DNA of 64,000 nt from Rhynchopus sp. YZ270_cl-10 (GCA_964035575.1 OZ037836.1:1922001-1986000); one strand, 5' to 3'. Positions 23,380 through 33,771 are shown, counted from the first letter of the stretch. The notes: generated by a model from the sequence alone, not told the origin. Numbers and translations are program-made.

Positions 23380-24939
23380 ATGGAAATATGTGTGAAGAGC
23401 TTTGACGGAGAGAAGTACACAGTCGAGGTGGGTGTGGATGATACAACTGCGGACATACGGCGGAAGGTGGCGTCTGCAGCAGAGTTGTGCGAAGACGGCT
23501 TTGACATGAGCTTCGGTGGGAAGCTGCTGGCCGAAGGAGACGACACGACGCAGCTGAGTGTTGGGGACACAGTTGTGCTGACGAAGACGAAGTCGCAGAA
23601 GGACGACGCCATTGCAGCTCTTCGTGACTTGGGTGAGACAGCGCTGACGTCAGAGAGGTTCAAAGGTACCCGACGGCGGACCGCCCCCCATAGCACATTT
23701 TTGCGGTGCACGGGCGTACGGGATTAGTATCTTTTTTTCGAGAGAACCCAAGAGCGGCCAGGTCCTGGACAAGTACGTTGTGCTTTTAGACCTACAAACT
23801 GTCTGGGGTGGTGGGACCTCGGGGCGAAGGGTGCTTCCCGGGACCCCAATATCCTACCACAAGGAGCTCGAGTCGTGCATGGAATGCAGGGTACTCTGAG
23901 CCGATTACTTCCACAAAACTCCCAGATCCCAAGACCTCCACGGGGGGCAGGCCTCCACGGCAACCCGCGACCGCCGACACCTTAGCTCCGTACTGCCTCT
24001 GTCTGTAACCTGCCGGTCCCCCACCTACCTACGCTTTTTGTGGTGTCTTTTTACGACGGTGGACCAAGGGGCTTTGCAGTGCAGTCAACGCCGACGGAGC
24101 GAGACTCGATTGTGACCGGGTGAAAAGGGAACCTTAGCCAGCGCTAACCAGCGGCAGTTTTGACTCAGGGAGGAGTTTCTCACCGCAGACTGGCGACACA
24201 CCCCCACTTTTTCGGGGTGGCTGCATTCCTCTTCGGAACGGGGTGTTCCATCCTATTTTTAAAAACGTTTAGGTCAGAGAGGTTCAAAGGTCTGGAAGAT
24301 CCCAAGCTGGTTCATTTGTTTCTGCAGGCGGAGGTTGTGACTGAGATCCCCAATAGATTCTTGGCAAATAGTCCGTATGAAGAACGTGATCTCACGTTCT
24401 CAGAACTTGATCTCAGTGGTGTGCCAGGTGTGACTGCAGTAGGCTGCGCATTCCTCCAATACTGCACCTCATTGCACACTCTTGATTTGTCTGGGTGGTG
24501 CAATGTGACGCAAATAAGGAGAGCCTTTCTCTCCAACTGCACCGCGTTGACGACACTTGATTTATCTGGGTGGACCAATGTGACGCACATTGGCGACCAC
24601 GTTCTCTTCAACTGCAGCGCATTGCGAACCCTTGACTTATCTGGGTGGAACAAGGTGACGTGGATTGGTCACTACTTTCTCTCCAACTGCACCTCGTTGA
24701 CGGCACTTGACATGTCTGGGTGGAGCAATATTCCGCACATCAGTCTTTTCTTCCTCTCCAACTGCACCTCGTTGACAACACTTGACATGTCTGGGTGGAC
24801 GAGGGTGATGACATTTGAGACAGGCTTCCTGGAAGGATGCAAAATACGCACAAGCAGCATCAACATCACCGGATCAAGCAGTGTTGTGTCTAAATGTGTG
24901 CGCAACAGGCGTACCAAGCGCCAATGTGTGTGCATGTGA
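23380..24939 (+). CDS. Ubiquitin-like/BspA-type LRR protein with CVCM C-terminus; contains a candidate introner
   Basis: A ubiquitin-like domain of the MEIC type (residues 1-70) is followed by the linker and six LRRs, then INITGSSSVV and RRTKRQCVCM. Within the linker, after SERFKG, a 605-bp insert with 19-bp target duplications interrupts the coding sequence. Joining 23380-23665 to 24290-24939 in phase 1 rebuilds SERFKGLEDPKLVHLFLQ exactly as in uninterrupted paralogues and gives 311 residues. Unspliced, the frame ends soon after the insertion boundary. The tail and 3' flank are almost identical to those of the gene at 33772, a sign of recent exchange. Confidence 0.8.
23666..24289 (+). other. 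Candidate intron created by a mobile insertion (introner-like)
   Basis: GTCAGAGAGGTTCAAAGGT lies at 23649-23667 and 24273-24291, and the inserted DNA is 23668-24272. Each duplicate contains AAAG|GT. Using the GT of the left copy as donor and the AG of the right copy as acceptor removes 624 bp and restores the ancestral codons without change. The insert shares GCTAACC-GCGGCAGT and CTCACCGCAG with the insert at 6952-7565. Against splicing, the donor GTACCC differs from the GTATG of the three clear introns. Confidence 0.55.
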
Positions 24940-25008
24940 GGCACGTAGGCTGGTTGCTCATATCCCTGTTCACACCACCACTTTTTTTTGAACAAGATAA
25001 AACAAATA

Positions 25009-25125
25009 CAGCAGGACAAGTAATCTTGGCGACCAAAAAAGTCGCCAATTGCAAGAAAACCCCCAAAATCCGCCAATATTATTTGGTCGCCAATTTTTTT
25101 GGTCGCCAAGTTTCTTGTCCTACTG
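25009..25125. mobile_element. 117-bp MITE, TA target duplication, mariner-like
   Basis: The element begins CAGCAGGACAAG and ends CTTGTCCTACTG; the inverted termini extend to about 35 bp and include TTGGCGACC. TA flanks it at 25007-25008 and 25126-25127. The same host repeat without the element is at 32955-33040 (single TA at 32965) and, inverted, at 62995-63040. A right-truncated copy lies at 62692-62778. Confidence 0.85.
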
Positions 25126-25222
25126 TAAGCTTGCGTTTCTTTTATCGAACAGATTTAAATCTCCGCCCCGTACCCAAAACGTAAACACCACTTTGAAGCA
25201 GAAATAGCTATTTATTCGTCTG

Positions 25223-25393
25223 AGGAAATATTCACTTTTCCTCACACGAGTGTACCTTTCAGAAACGAGTGGCATTTTACCCCACGAGCGAAGCGAGTGG
25301 GGTAATAGACTTTATCTCACGAGCGAAGCGAGTGGGATAAAGTCAGCCACGAGTTTCTGAAAGGGCACGAGTGGAGGGAAAGTGAATATTTCA
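25223..25393. mobile_element. Palindromic ~170-bp element
   Basis: GGAAATATTCACTTTTCCTC and CCTTTCAGAAACGAGTGG on the left are matched in reverse complement on the right, with CACGAGCGAAGCGAGTGG twice in the middle. Terminal arms are about 50 bp. A related GAGCGAAGCGAG block recurs at about 26670. Confidence 0.7.
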
Positions 25394-25408
25394 CCAGAAT
25401 ATAATAGT

Positions 25409-25946
25409 TTTCTCAACTGAAGGAAAAGTAGCTCTAAGCAAACCCCGTGGAAGAAGTGTGGGGTGAATATGCAGAAAAAAAAGACGATTTTTTGGTGGGA
25501 ATATTTTTCACAGAAAATCGAATTTCACTATTAAGATTGGCTCTGCTCGACACCCAGTAAGGCTACTATGGGCCCCATGGGACATTTTGGCCCGAATACC
25601 AGGCCGTATTTTCAAAAGATTGATAATCCCAGAATATGGTATAGCCCTGTGGTACCAAATTTTTGGCCGAAAAAATGGACCAAAAAATGGTCATGTTGGT
25701 CACGGTGACAAAATGTGAAGCAGAGATATCAAAATGACCCACTCTCCCACCCAATTTTTTTTTTTTTCGACCCCCCCTCTACTTTTCCTCACACCAAAAA
25801 AAGCCTCACACATAGGCTTTTTTCTACACAAACCCCAGCCAAAAATTATTGCTACTTTTCCAAATTGTGTGAGGAAAAGTGAATTTATCCTCACACTTCT
25901 TCCACGGGGTTTGCTCAGAGCTACTTTTCCTCAGTTGAGAAAAAAT
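25409..25946. mobile_element. ~538-bp inverted-repeat element
   Basis: Termini of about 54 bp: TTTTCTCAACTGA, AGTAGCTCT and GCAAACCCCGTGGAAGAAGT on the left, reverse complement on the right with two or three differences. The interior is A/T-rich and shows no coding frame, so it looks non-autonomous. Confidence 0.7.
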
Positions 25947-25958
25947 ATTTTCTTTACA

Positions 25959-26160
25959 TTTTTCTTCCACACGCGCTGGTTTTTGTGTTCATTAATCTTT
26001 ATCAAAAAGCTTTCCCTCCCTCAGCGAAACGTTTCTCCATGTATTGCACGGGAAACAATATATATGACAAACAGGTGCAGGGTGGTTCCGTGCATACCAT
26101 AGAACCCGGCACCTTGTGTGTCTTCCAAAAACCAAAAGCGTTGTGTGTGAAGTTTTGAAG
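25959..26160 (+). repeat. Dispersed ~190-bp repeat, copy 2
   Basis: Partner of 5913-6102. It ends at the left terminus of the inverted-repeat element that starts near 26175. Confidence 0.75.
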
Positions 26161-26174
26161 GAAGGAAAAATAAA

Positions 26175-27352
26175 ATCAGTCCTATTCGTGGTCATTTACC
26201 CCCCCCCCCTAAATTTACCCCCCCCCCCCCTTATTTTACCCCCTTTTTCAGAAAAAAACGGTTCAGGCCAAAATAACATGGTAATTTACCCCCCCCCCCT
26301 TATAATACCCTGTTGTGGCTGGTACTTTACCCCCCTGGGGGGGTAAAGTACCAGCCACCAGGTAATTTTTGGGTAATTATCGCCGCAACACGCCAGGTGG
26401 TGTTTTGTCATAAGTAAGAGAAAACCGAATGGAGTGGGAACGCTAGTGAGAGCGCAGCGGAAACGATAGTGGGAACGCAACGAGCTTTTTTCATAATGTT
26501 TTATTCTTCCCCACAAAATATCACGCGCAGAGAAACACTCGTTTTTCACACAGCGCGTCCGTTTGTTTGTTTTTCTCAAACGACACCTTTTTTCAAAATT
26601 TTTTAGACAAAGAGAAAAACAAAGAGATTTTGACAAAGTGAACAATAAAACGAGTGACCTAAACCCACGAGCGAAGCGAGGGGGTTCAGGGAACGAGTGG
26701 CAAAACACCACCTGGCGTGTAATTATGGGGTAATAGTTTCACTTAGTGCAGCGCATACCTGTTTTGTTTTATGGTTTGCTGGGAGGGGCTGATGTGTTCA
26801 GCGGGTCGTACATCCGGAGACTGTAGGACTCGTCTGATTTGAAGCTGGAGACAAGCTCGAAATGAGGAAAGGGGTAAAGTGCAAATAATCTTTCACCCTG
26901 TTTTACATCACGTGTGCAGGTAGATGGGTGCAGGTGGGTACGTTTGTGCTGCGTGGGCGATACGTTTGGGACACCTCACGGAATCTGAGGCAACACCGTG
27001 ATCCCTGACCAGTCATGGTTCAGGCACGGGCAGAAAGATGATGTGGATGATGTGGATCCATGATGCATGACTGCTTGCGATGTCGCAAGGAAGTGAGGAA
27101 TTTTTTTCAGATGACACATTTGTCATGAGAGCATGTGTTGTCACACTGTGTTGTGCAAAATTTTACCCCACCGTGTATGAAAAAGTCCCCCCTTCCCACC
27201 CAAAAACATGACCTAACCCATAACATGGTAATTTACCCCCCCCCCCCTTACCCCCTCATTTACCCCCCCCCCCTTATGTTACCCCCTTATTTCCAAAATT
27301 TCCGGTTCACCGACCCAAAGGGGGGGGGGTAAATGACCACGAATAGGACTGA
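26175..27352. mobile_element. ~1.18-kb inverted-repeat element with C-run termini and nested elements
   Basis: ATCAGTCCTATTCGTGGTCA followed by TTTACC and a C run on the left is mirrored at 27320-27352. ACATGGTAATTTACCCCC occurs as a direct repeat at 26277 and 27221. Inside are a perfect 20-bp-arm hairpin (26317-26358, GGCTGGTACTTTACC) and a nested ~330-bp element (26389-26720) with ends CACGCCAGGTGGTGTTTTG. No coding frame is seen. Confidence 0.65.
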
Positions 27353-27664
27353 TGTTTTTTTTGTGAGGAGAAAACCAAAACAAAATGAAGCTTGTAAAAT
27401 GAGAGTGGAGGTTTTTCATAATGTTTTATTCTCCCCATTACCACCACTTCGCAGAAAAAAACTCTTTTTTTTTTCGTTCGCGAGTTTGTTTTGCGTCTTC
27501 CGCAGTTTACAAACTTTTATTTCTCGGTATCACTTGTGATACAGTTTCCATGGATAGACATGAAAAGGAGCACAGGTGGTTTTGTGCTGGTCTTTCACAC
27601 GTGGGGCGTGTCTCCCAAACAACAATAAAGTAAATGACTAAAAATGTTGAAAGAAAAAGGAAGA

Positions 27665-28110
27665 ACAAAACAATGTGGTTTACAAAGGGGACTATAAAAT
27701 GAGACACGTGTGCATATCTAGTAGTAACCACGACTCGTTTTTTTCCCTCCGGAGGGGGTCTGTGTGTGTGTTGAAGTTAGATCACAAAGCAGGTCTTTTC
27801 AGTATTAATGAAAAGATGCAAAGCTTAGATCTGGCGAGATTCTTACACTGTTCCACACTGCATCAATGCTGCGAATATTGTGCTTGTAACCCCAAAATAA
27901 TCAACATTTTTTGAGCATGCCATCAGGTTTCCTTTTTACAGTACAGGGTACACTTTTGGCAGCTGGAGCACATCCTCGGGTGTGCAAACTATTACAACGA
28001 AGCTTTCAAAAACAAAACAAAAGACCTCTCCCCTTGCAACTGTTTGTTGTCTCTTGCGTACTCTCACCCCCAATTGAAAACACGTGCACAAAACAGAGAA
28101 ACACAAAACC
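27665..28110 (+). repeat. Duplicated upstream region of an LRR gene
   Basis: This ~440-bp stretch is repeated at 33330-33771 with small indels, and about 130 bp of it again at 35150-35285. It directly precedes the LRR genes at 28111 and 33772, so gene and upstream DNA were duplicated together. The last 112 bp are the conserved leader. Confidence 0.8.
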
Positions 28111-29031
28111 ATGGAAATATGTGTGAAGAGCTTTGACGGAGAGAAGTACACAGTCGAGGTGGGTGTGGATGATACAACTGCGGACATACGGCGGAAGGTG
28201 GCGTCTGCAGCAGAGTTGTGCGAAGACGGCTTTGACATGAGCTTTGGAGGGAAGCTGCTGGCCGAAGGAGACGACACGACGCAGCTGAGTGCTGGGGACA
28301 CAGTTGTGCTGACGAAGACGAAGTCGCAGAAGGACGACGCCATTGCAGCTCTTCATGACTTGGGTGAGACAAGGCTGACGTCAGACAGGTTCGATTATCT
28401 GAGAGATCCCAAGCTGGTTCATTTGTTTCTGCAGGCGGAAGTTGTTGCTAGGATCTCCCATAATTTCTTGCAAGCTGGCACGTTCTCAGAACTTGATCTC
28501 AGTGGTGTGCCAGGTGTGACTGCAGTAGGCTGCAACTTCCTCCAATATTGCACCTCATTGCACACTGCTGATTTATCCGGGTGGAACAATGTCACAGAAA
28601 TTTCGGAATACTTTCTCTCCCACTGCTACTCATTGACCACACTGGACTTGTCTGGGTGGACCAATGTGACGCACATTGGGAACGGCTTTCTCTCCCACTG
28701 CAGATCGTTGACCACACTGGATATTTCTGGGTGGAACAATGTGACGCAGATTGGGCAGTCCTTCCTCTCCCGCTGCACTGCGTTGACTACACTTGACCTA
28801 CAGGGGTGGAACCATGTAAGGCAAATAGGGAGCTACTTCCTCATCAACTGCAGCGCATTGAAAACACTTGACATGTCTGGGTGGACGAGTGTGACGCATA
28901 TTGAGACAGGCTTCCTAAAAAGATGCACAATACCCACAAGCAGCATCAACGTCACCGGATCGAGCAGTGTGTCATATTGTGTGCATGGCCACAACGGTGA
29001 TAACCTCAAATATCAATGTGTATGCACGTGA
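28111..29031 (+). CDS. Ubiquitin-like/BspA-type LRR protein, intact, CVCT C-terminus
   Basis: 306 residues in one uninterrupted frame. Residues 1-70 are ubiquitin-like (MEICVKSFDGEKYTVEV; conserved DMSFGGKLLAEGDDTTQL). The linker DAIAALHDLGETRLTSDRF and DPKLVHLFLQAEVVARI is followed by six LRRs of about 24-25 residues with asparagine-cysteine ends (FLSHC, FLINC). The tail is INVTGSSSV and YQCVCT, so the last residue differs from the usual methionine. No signal peptide or membrane helix is seen, so a cytosolic protein, possibly lipid-anchored, is inferred. The start is fixed by conservation of MEIC and the ACCATGG context. Confidence 0.88.
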   Translation: MEICVKSFDGEKYTVEVGVDDTTADIRRKVASAAELCEDGFDMSFGGKLLAEGDDTTQLSAGDTVVLTKTKSQKDDAIAALHDLGETRLTSDRFDYLRDPKLVHLFLQAEVVARISHNFLQAGTFSELDLSGVPGVTAVGCNFLQYCTSLHTADLSGWNNVTEISEYFLSHCYSLTTLDLSGWTNVTHIGNGFLSHCRSLTTLDISGWNNVTQIGQSFLSRCTALTTLDLQGWNHVRQIGSYFLINCSALKTLDMSGWTSVTHIETGFLKRCTIPTSSINVTGSSSVSYCVHGHNGDNLKYQCVCT

Positions 29032-29087
29032 GGCATGTGCATATGTCAAGAGCTTGGCGCTCATTGCGATGTTCACTGTTGATCATA

Positions 29088-29144
29088 CAGCAAGACTGCC
29101 ACGAGTTTTTTGCTGAGCTGGTGGACGCCAACAAGTACGAGTAG
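29088..29144 (+). pseudogene. Possible fragment of a ubiquitin-specific protease (QQD box)
   Basis: After a TCATACAG that could be an acceptor, one frame reads QQDCHEFFAELVDANKYE and stops. QQDAHEF-xx-LLD is the conserved QQD box of USP-family deubiquitinases. Only this short piece is seen; no Cys or His box accompanies it. It may be an exon relic or a chance match. Confidence 0.3.
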
Positions 29145-29500
29145 ACGTTCCACAAATTGTGTTATATTTTACACTGCAAAAGAATCTCCACAAAAACCCA
29201 TGTCTTATTCATTACGTACCTCCCCGCCCAACCCCCCTTTTTTTTCTGTAATTCATCACTACTGAACTCGTTGAACACCACGTGGTCTTTCACTGTCTTC
29301 TTCGACACACACACCCGACCACTCCCAAAAACACCTGCCATCCTGTGGGTGATCTCATGTACGGCGTGTGTCGTCAAGATGGCAGCCATCCACAAAGTCA
29401 TTAACCTGTCAGAGTGTCCCACGTCAAGAGGGCCTTCCCCACCTCCCGCATGAGGCCAATATGGAGGTGTTGTCCTACGTATCCTGTACCTGTTTTGTTG
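29145..29500. other. No supported gene
   Basis: A minus-strand frame (29162-29422) reads plausibly in its middle (KKTVKDHVVFNEFSSDELQ), but I find no family and leave it uncalled. Confidence 0.35.
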
Positions 29501-29546
29501 TTTTTTCTTGCCCCACCCAAAACACCTGAAGCAGAGAAATCACTGA
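29497..29546 (+). promoter_or_regulatory. LRR-type leader in front of the ankyrin gene
   Basis: CTTGCCCCACCCAAAACACC followed by TGAAGCAGAGA matches the leader of the LRR gene at 6491 (around 6452-6485) almost base for base, although the downstream genes are unrelated. Confidence 0.6.
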
Positions 29547-29562
29547 GATGGTTAGGTTGTAG

Positions 29563-32500
29563 ATGCATTCCAATGTGAGAGATCTATCTCGACCTTGCCT
29601 TGTGAACAGAGGCGGTAGGACTCACGACCTTGATGCCTTGCTGAAGCATTTCTGTGAAGATGGGTGTCGGGAGGGTCACGTTGCAGACACCAAGGCTTTC
29701 TATGACGTCTGCTCGGGTGGTGATCGTTTTGTTCCTTCACACCAACTGACTGCAGGTCACCCCCAAGACACCCCCACGCACCATAACCTGAATAGGAAGC
29801 TGATTACACATCCCCACCCTTTCTCTTCTGCGTCTATATCCAAAAGAGGTCTTGTTATGTTGAAGGGTTTTTCTGCGAGATGTTTGCGCGACAGAAGGAC
29901 GATTCGGTTCGGTCGACGCTGGAACACCACACATGCGCCGAGTGAAGTGCCTGCAGCACATCATGGACACACCGAGACTGTGCGCAATGTTGCGGGTTTG
30001 CCAGAGGTGGACGTGAAGCACGCAGATGAGAACGGGATGACTGCGTTGCACTGGGAAGCAAAGAGAGGTTCTCCTGATGTGGTGCAGGCGCTCGTTGATG
30101 CAGGGGCAGACATCGAGGCAAGGAACAGCTTGGGTTGTTCGCCTCTGCTTGTCGCTTGCGAGAACGGGAATATTGCAAAGGTGAAGATGTTGGTCAGAGC
30201 TGGTGCAGATGCACGTGCCACAGATGCCGGCGGACACACGTGTCTTAATTCTTGCAGCATATTTGGGACACACCGAGACTGTGCGCTATCTTGTGCGCTT
30301 GCCGGAGGTGGACGTGAATCACGAAAGCAGCAAGAACAGCACTGCGTTGCACGTAGCTGTGCAGGAGAAACATTCAGACGTGGTGCAGGTGCTCATTGAT
30401 GCAGGGGCAGACATTGAGACAAAGAATGATAAAGGACGCTCTCCTTTGCTCGAGGCTGGCTGTTTAGGAGCACTCACAATTGTGAAGAAGTTGGTCGAAG
30501 CTGGTGCGGATGCACGTGCCACAGATGCCGAAAGAAACACGTGTCTTTCCCTTGCAGCGTATTTTGGGCACACGGAGACTGTGCGCTATCTTGTGGGCTT
30601 GAAGGATGTGGATGTGAATAGCGCAGATAACCACTTCACTGCGTTGCACAGAGCGGTGGCCAAAGGACATGTCGATATCGTTCAGGTCCTCATTGAGGCA
30701 GGGGCAGACGTCGACGCAAAGAACGACATGCTATTTTCGCCTCTGCACTTGGCTAGCTGGGAGGGGAATATGGCAATTGTGAAGATGTTGGTCGAAGCAG
30801 GTGCGGATCTAAGTGTCGCAGACAATAAAGGTAACACTTGTCTTACCCTTGCAGAATATGAAGGACACACCGAGACTGTGCGCTATCTTGCCAACTTGCC
30901 GAAAGTGGATGTGAATAGCGCAGATCATGAAGGCTTCACTGCGTTGCACAGGGCGGTGGGCGGACGACGTGCTGATCTGGTGCAGGTGCTCATTGATGCA
31001 GGGGCAGATATCGAGACAAGCAATAATGGAGGACGCACGCCTTTGCTCGAGGCTAGCTGTTTAGGAGAACTCATAATTGTGACGAAGTTGGTCGAAGCAG
31101 GTGCAGATGCACGTGCCACAGATGCCGAAAGAAACACGTGTCTTATTCTTGCAGCATATTTTGGACACACCGAGACTGTGCGCTATCTTGTGGGCTTGTC
31201 GGAGGTGGACGTGAATCACGAAAGCAGCAAAAACCGCACTGCGTTGCACGTAGCTGTGCAGAAGAAACATTCAGACGTGGTGCAGGTGCTCATTGATGCA
31301 GGGGCAGACATTGAGACAAAGAATGATAAAGGACTCTCTCCTTTGCTCGAGGCTGGCTGTTTAGGAGCACTCACAATTGTGAAGAAGTTGGTCGAAGCTG
31401 GTGCAGATGCACGTGCCACAGATGCCGAAAGAAACATGTGTCTTTCCCTTGCAGCGTATTTTGGGCACACGGAGACTGTGCACTATCTTGTGGGCTTGAA
31501 GGATGTGGATGTGAATATCGCAGAGAAACACGTCACTGCGTTGCACAGAGCGGTGGCCAAAGGACATGTCGATATCGTTCAGGTCCTCATTGAGGCAGGG
31601 GCAGACGTCGACGCAAAGAACGACATGCTATTTTCGCCTCTGCACTTGGCTAGCTGGGGGGGAAATATGGCAATTGCGAAAGTGTTGGTCGAAGCAGGTG
31701 CGGATGTAAGTGCCTCAGACGAGCACGGTGACACGTGTCTTACCCTTGCAGCACAGCATGGACACATCGAGACTGTGCGCTATCTTGCCAACTTGCCGAA
31801 AGTGGATGTGAATAGCGCAGATCATGAAGGCTTCACTGCGTTGCACAGGGCGGTGGGCGGACGACATGCTGATCTGGTGCAGGTGCTCATTGATGCAGGG
31901 GCAGACATCGAAACAAAGAATGATGAAGGACGCACGCTTTTGCTCGAGGCAAGCTGTTTAGGAGAACTCATAATTGTGACGAAGTTGGTCGAAGCAGGTG
32001 CAGATGCACGTGCCACAGATGCCGGCGGACACACGTGTCTTATTCTTGCAGCATATTTTGGACACACCGAGACTGTGCGCTATCTTGTGCGCTTGCCGGA
32101 GGTGGACGTGAATCACGAAAGCAGCAAGAACAGCACTGCGTTGCACTTAGCTGTGCAGGAGAAACATTCAGACGTGGTGCAGGTGCTCATTGATGCAGGG
32201 GCAGACATCGAGACAAAGAATGATGAAGGACGCTCTCCTTTGCTCGAGGCTGGCTGTTTAGGAGCACTCACAATTGTGACGAAGTTGGTCGAAGCTGGTG
32301 CGGATGCACGTGCCACAGATGCCGAAAGAAACACGTGTCTTTCCCTTGCAGCGTATTTTGGGCACACGGAGACTGTGCGCTATCTTGTGGGCTTGAAGGA
32401 TGTGGATGTGAATAGCGTAGACGCTAAAGACTTCACTGCGTTGCACTTAGCTGTGCAGGAGAAACATTCAGACGTGGTGCAGGTGCTCATTGATGCAGGG

Positions 32501-32587
32501 GCAGACATTGAGACAAAGTGTGATGAAGGACGCTCGCCTTTGCTAAGCATCGTCCTCAAGTCCCTCAGCGACGGGCCAGTGTCATAA
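29563..32587 (+). CDS. Ankyrin-repeat protein with a 299-residue higher-order repeat; one frameshift near the 5' end
   Basis: From about 29960 the product is wall-to-wall ankyrin repeats (typical unit HGHTETVRYLVGLPEVDVN, then TALHxAV and VVQVLIDAGADIETKN), roughly 25 in all. An extra A near 30247 (TCTTAATTCT against TCTTATTCT in the parallel copy at 32038) shifts the frame between the first repeats and the remaining ~780 residues. Either this is an inactivating change, translation starts at a later ATG such as 30203, or the base is an error. From 30320 the array is organised as an 897-bp (299-residue, nine-repeat) block present 2.5 times. The C-terminus is IVLKSLSDGPVS. No catalytic domain is visible; protein binding is the likely role. 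The first ~130 residues have no recognisable domain. Confidence 0.75.
30320..32580 (+). repeat. 897-bp higher-order tandem repeat within the ankyrin gene
   Basis: The block starting CACGAAAGCAGCAA begins at 30320, 31217 and 32114, exactly 897 bp apart. The third copy is incomplete. Copies are highly similar, which points to recent unequal exchange. Confidence 0.9.
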
Positions 32588-32711
32588 CCTTTACACATTG
32601 TATGTTCAGTTCTCCCTCTCATTTGTTTGCCTCACAGGAATAAGCTCAAGAATTAAACTCTTCCCCCCAAACCCCTTTTTCGTCTTTGTTTTCTTTATCC
32701 AAACGGCAAGT

Positions 32712-32835
32712 GGATGTGCCTATGTAGTGAAGTGATTGAGACAAAGTTCGTCCAGTTTTCTGATAATCGGTGTACGTGTTTTCGTCGCCGCTCTAGATGT
32801 TGTTAATCCCTGTTCCACGAATTAATTTTATGAGG
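32712..32835 (+). repeat. Dispersed repeat shared with 40020-40155
   Basis: ACAAAGTTCGTCCAGTTT and GATAATCGGTGTACGTGTTT with CGTCGCCGCTCTAG occur in both places. One copy follows the ankyrin gene, the other precedes the M16 gene. Confidence 0.8.
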
Positions 32836-33061
32836 ACAAATACTTTGTGGTGGGAAATGATTAAAACATCTGAGACTTGTCGTTATTCCCTTCCCCCTTT
32901 ATTATGCACTCACCTCATTCTGTACTTCAGGCTAAGGGTTTTTTTCCTGAACAAGATAAAACAATAAGCTCGCGTTTCTTTTATCGAACAGATTTTATTC
33001 TCCGCCTCGTACCCAAAACGTAAACACCACTTTGAATCAGATAAAATATCTTCCTTCCCCT

Positions 33062-33120
33062 TTTTTCTTCCACACGCGTTGGTTTTTGTATTTCGCTAAT
33101 TTTTATCAAAAAGCTTTCTT
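33062..33120 (+). repeat. Dispersed repeat, truncated copy 3
   Basis: Head of the repeat described at 5913-6102, breaking off into an LRR gene fragment. Confidence 0.65.
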
Positions 33121-33270
33121 TATATGATACAACTGCGGACATACGGCGTAAGATGGCGTCTGCAGCAGAGTTGTGCGAAGACGGCTCTGACATGAGCTAT
33201 GAGGGAAGGTGCTGCCCGAAGGTGCGGACTCACGCGGTTGAGTACTGGTGATACAACCGTCCTGGCCTAG
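33121..33270 (+). pseudogene. Decayed fragment of a MEIC-type ubiquitin-like domain
   Basis: The DNA encodes DTTADIRRKMASAAELCEDG and then diverges, with several small indels relative to intact copies. Neither the start nor the LRR part is present. It joins directly to the truncated repeat at 33062-33120. Confidence 0.75.
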
Positions 33271-33329
33271 ACGCTGAACCTGCAGGAGCGATCCCCGTGC
33301 ACAGGCTGCGATCTGTGTGTAAAAAGGAA

Positions 33330-33771
33330 GAACAAAACAATGTGGTTTACAAAGGGACTATAACTTGAGACATGTGTGCGTTTATAGTAGTAACCACGAC
33401 TCGTTTTTTCCCCTCCGGAGGGGTCTGTGTGTGTGTTGAAGTTAGATCACAAAGCAGGTCTTTTCGTATTAATGAAAAGATGCAAAGCTTAGATCTGGCG
33501 AGATTCTTACACTGTTCCACCCATCAATGCTGCGAATATTGTGCTTGTAACCCCAAAATAATCAACATTTTTTGAGCATGCCATCAGGTTTCCTTTTTAC
33601 AGTACAGGGTACACTTTTGGCAGCTGGAGCACGTCCTCGGGTGTGCAAACTATTACAACGAAGCTTTCAAAAACAAAACAAAAGACCTCTCCCCTTGCAA
33701 CTGTTTGTTGTCTCTTGCGTACTCTTACCCCCAATTGAAAACACCTGCACAAAACAGAGAGACACAAAATC
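33330..33771 (+). repeat. Second copy of the duplicated LRR upstream region
   Basis: Partner of 27665-28110, including the conserved leader at 33659-33771. Confidence 0.8.
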
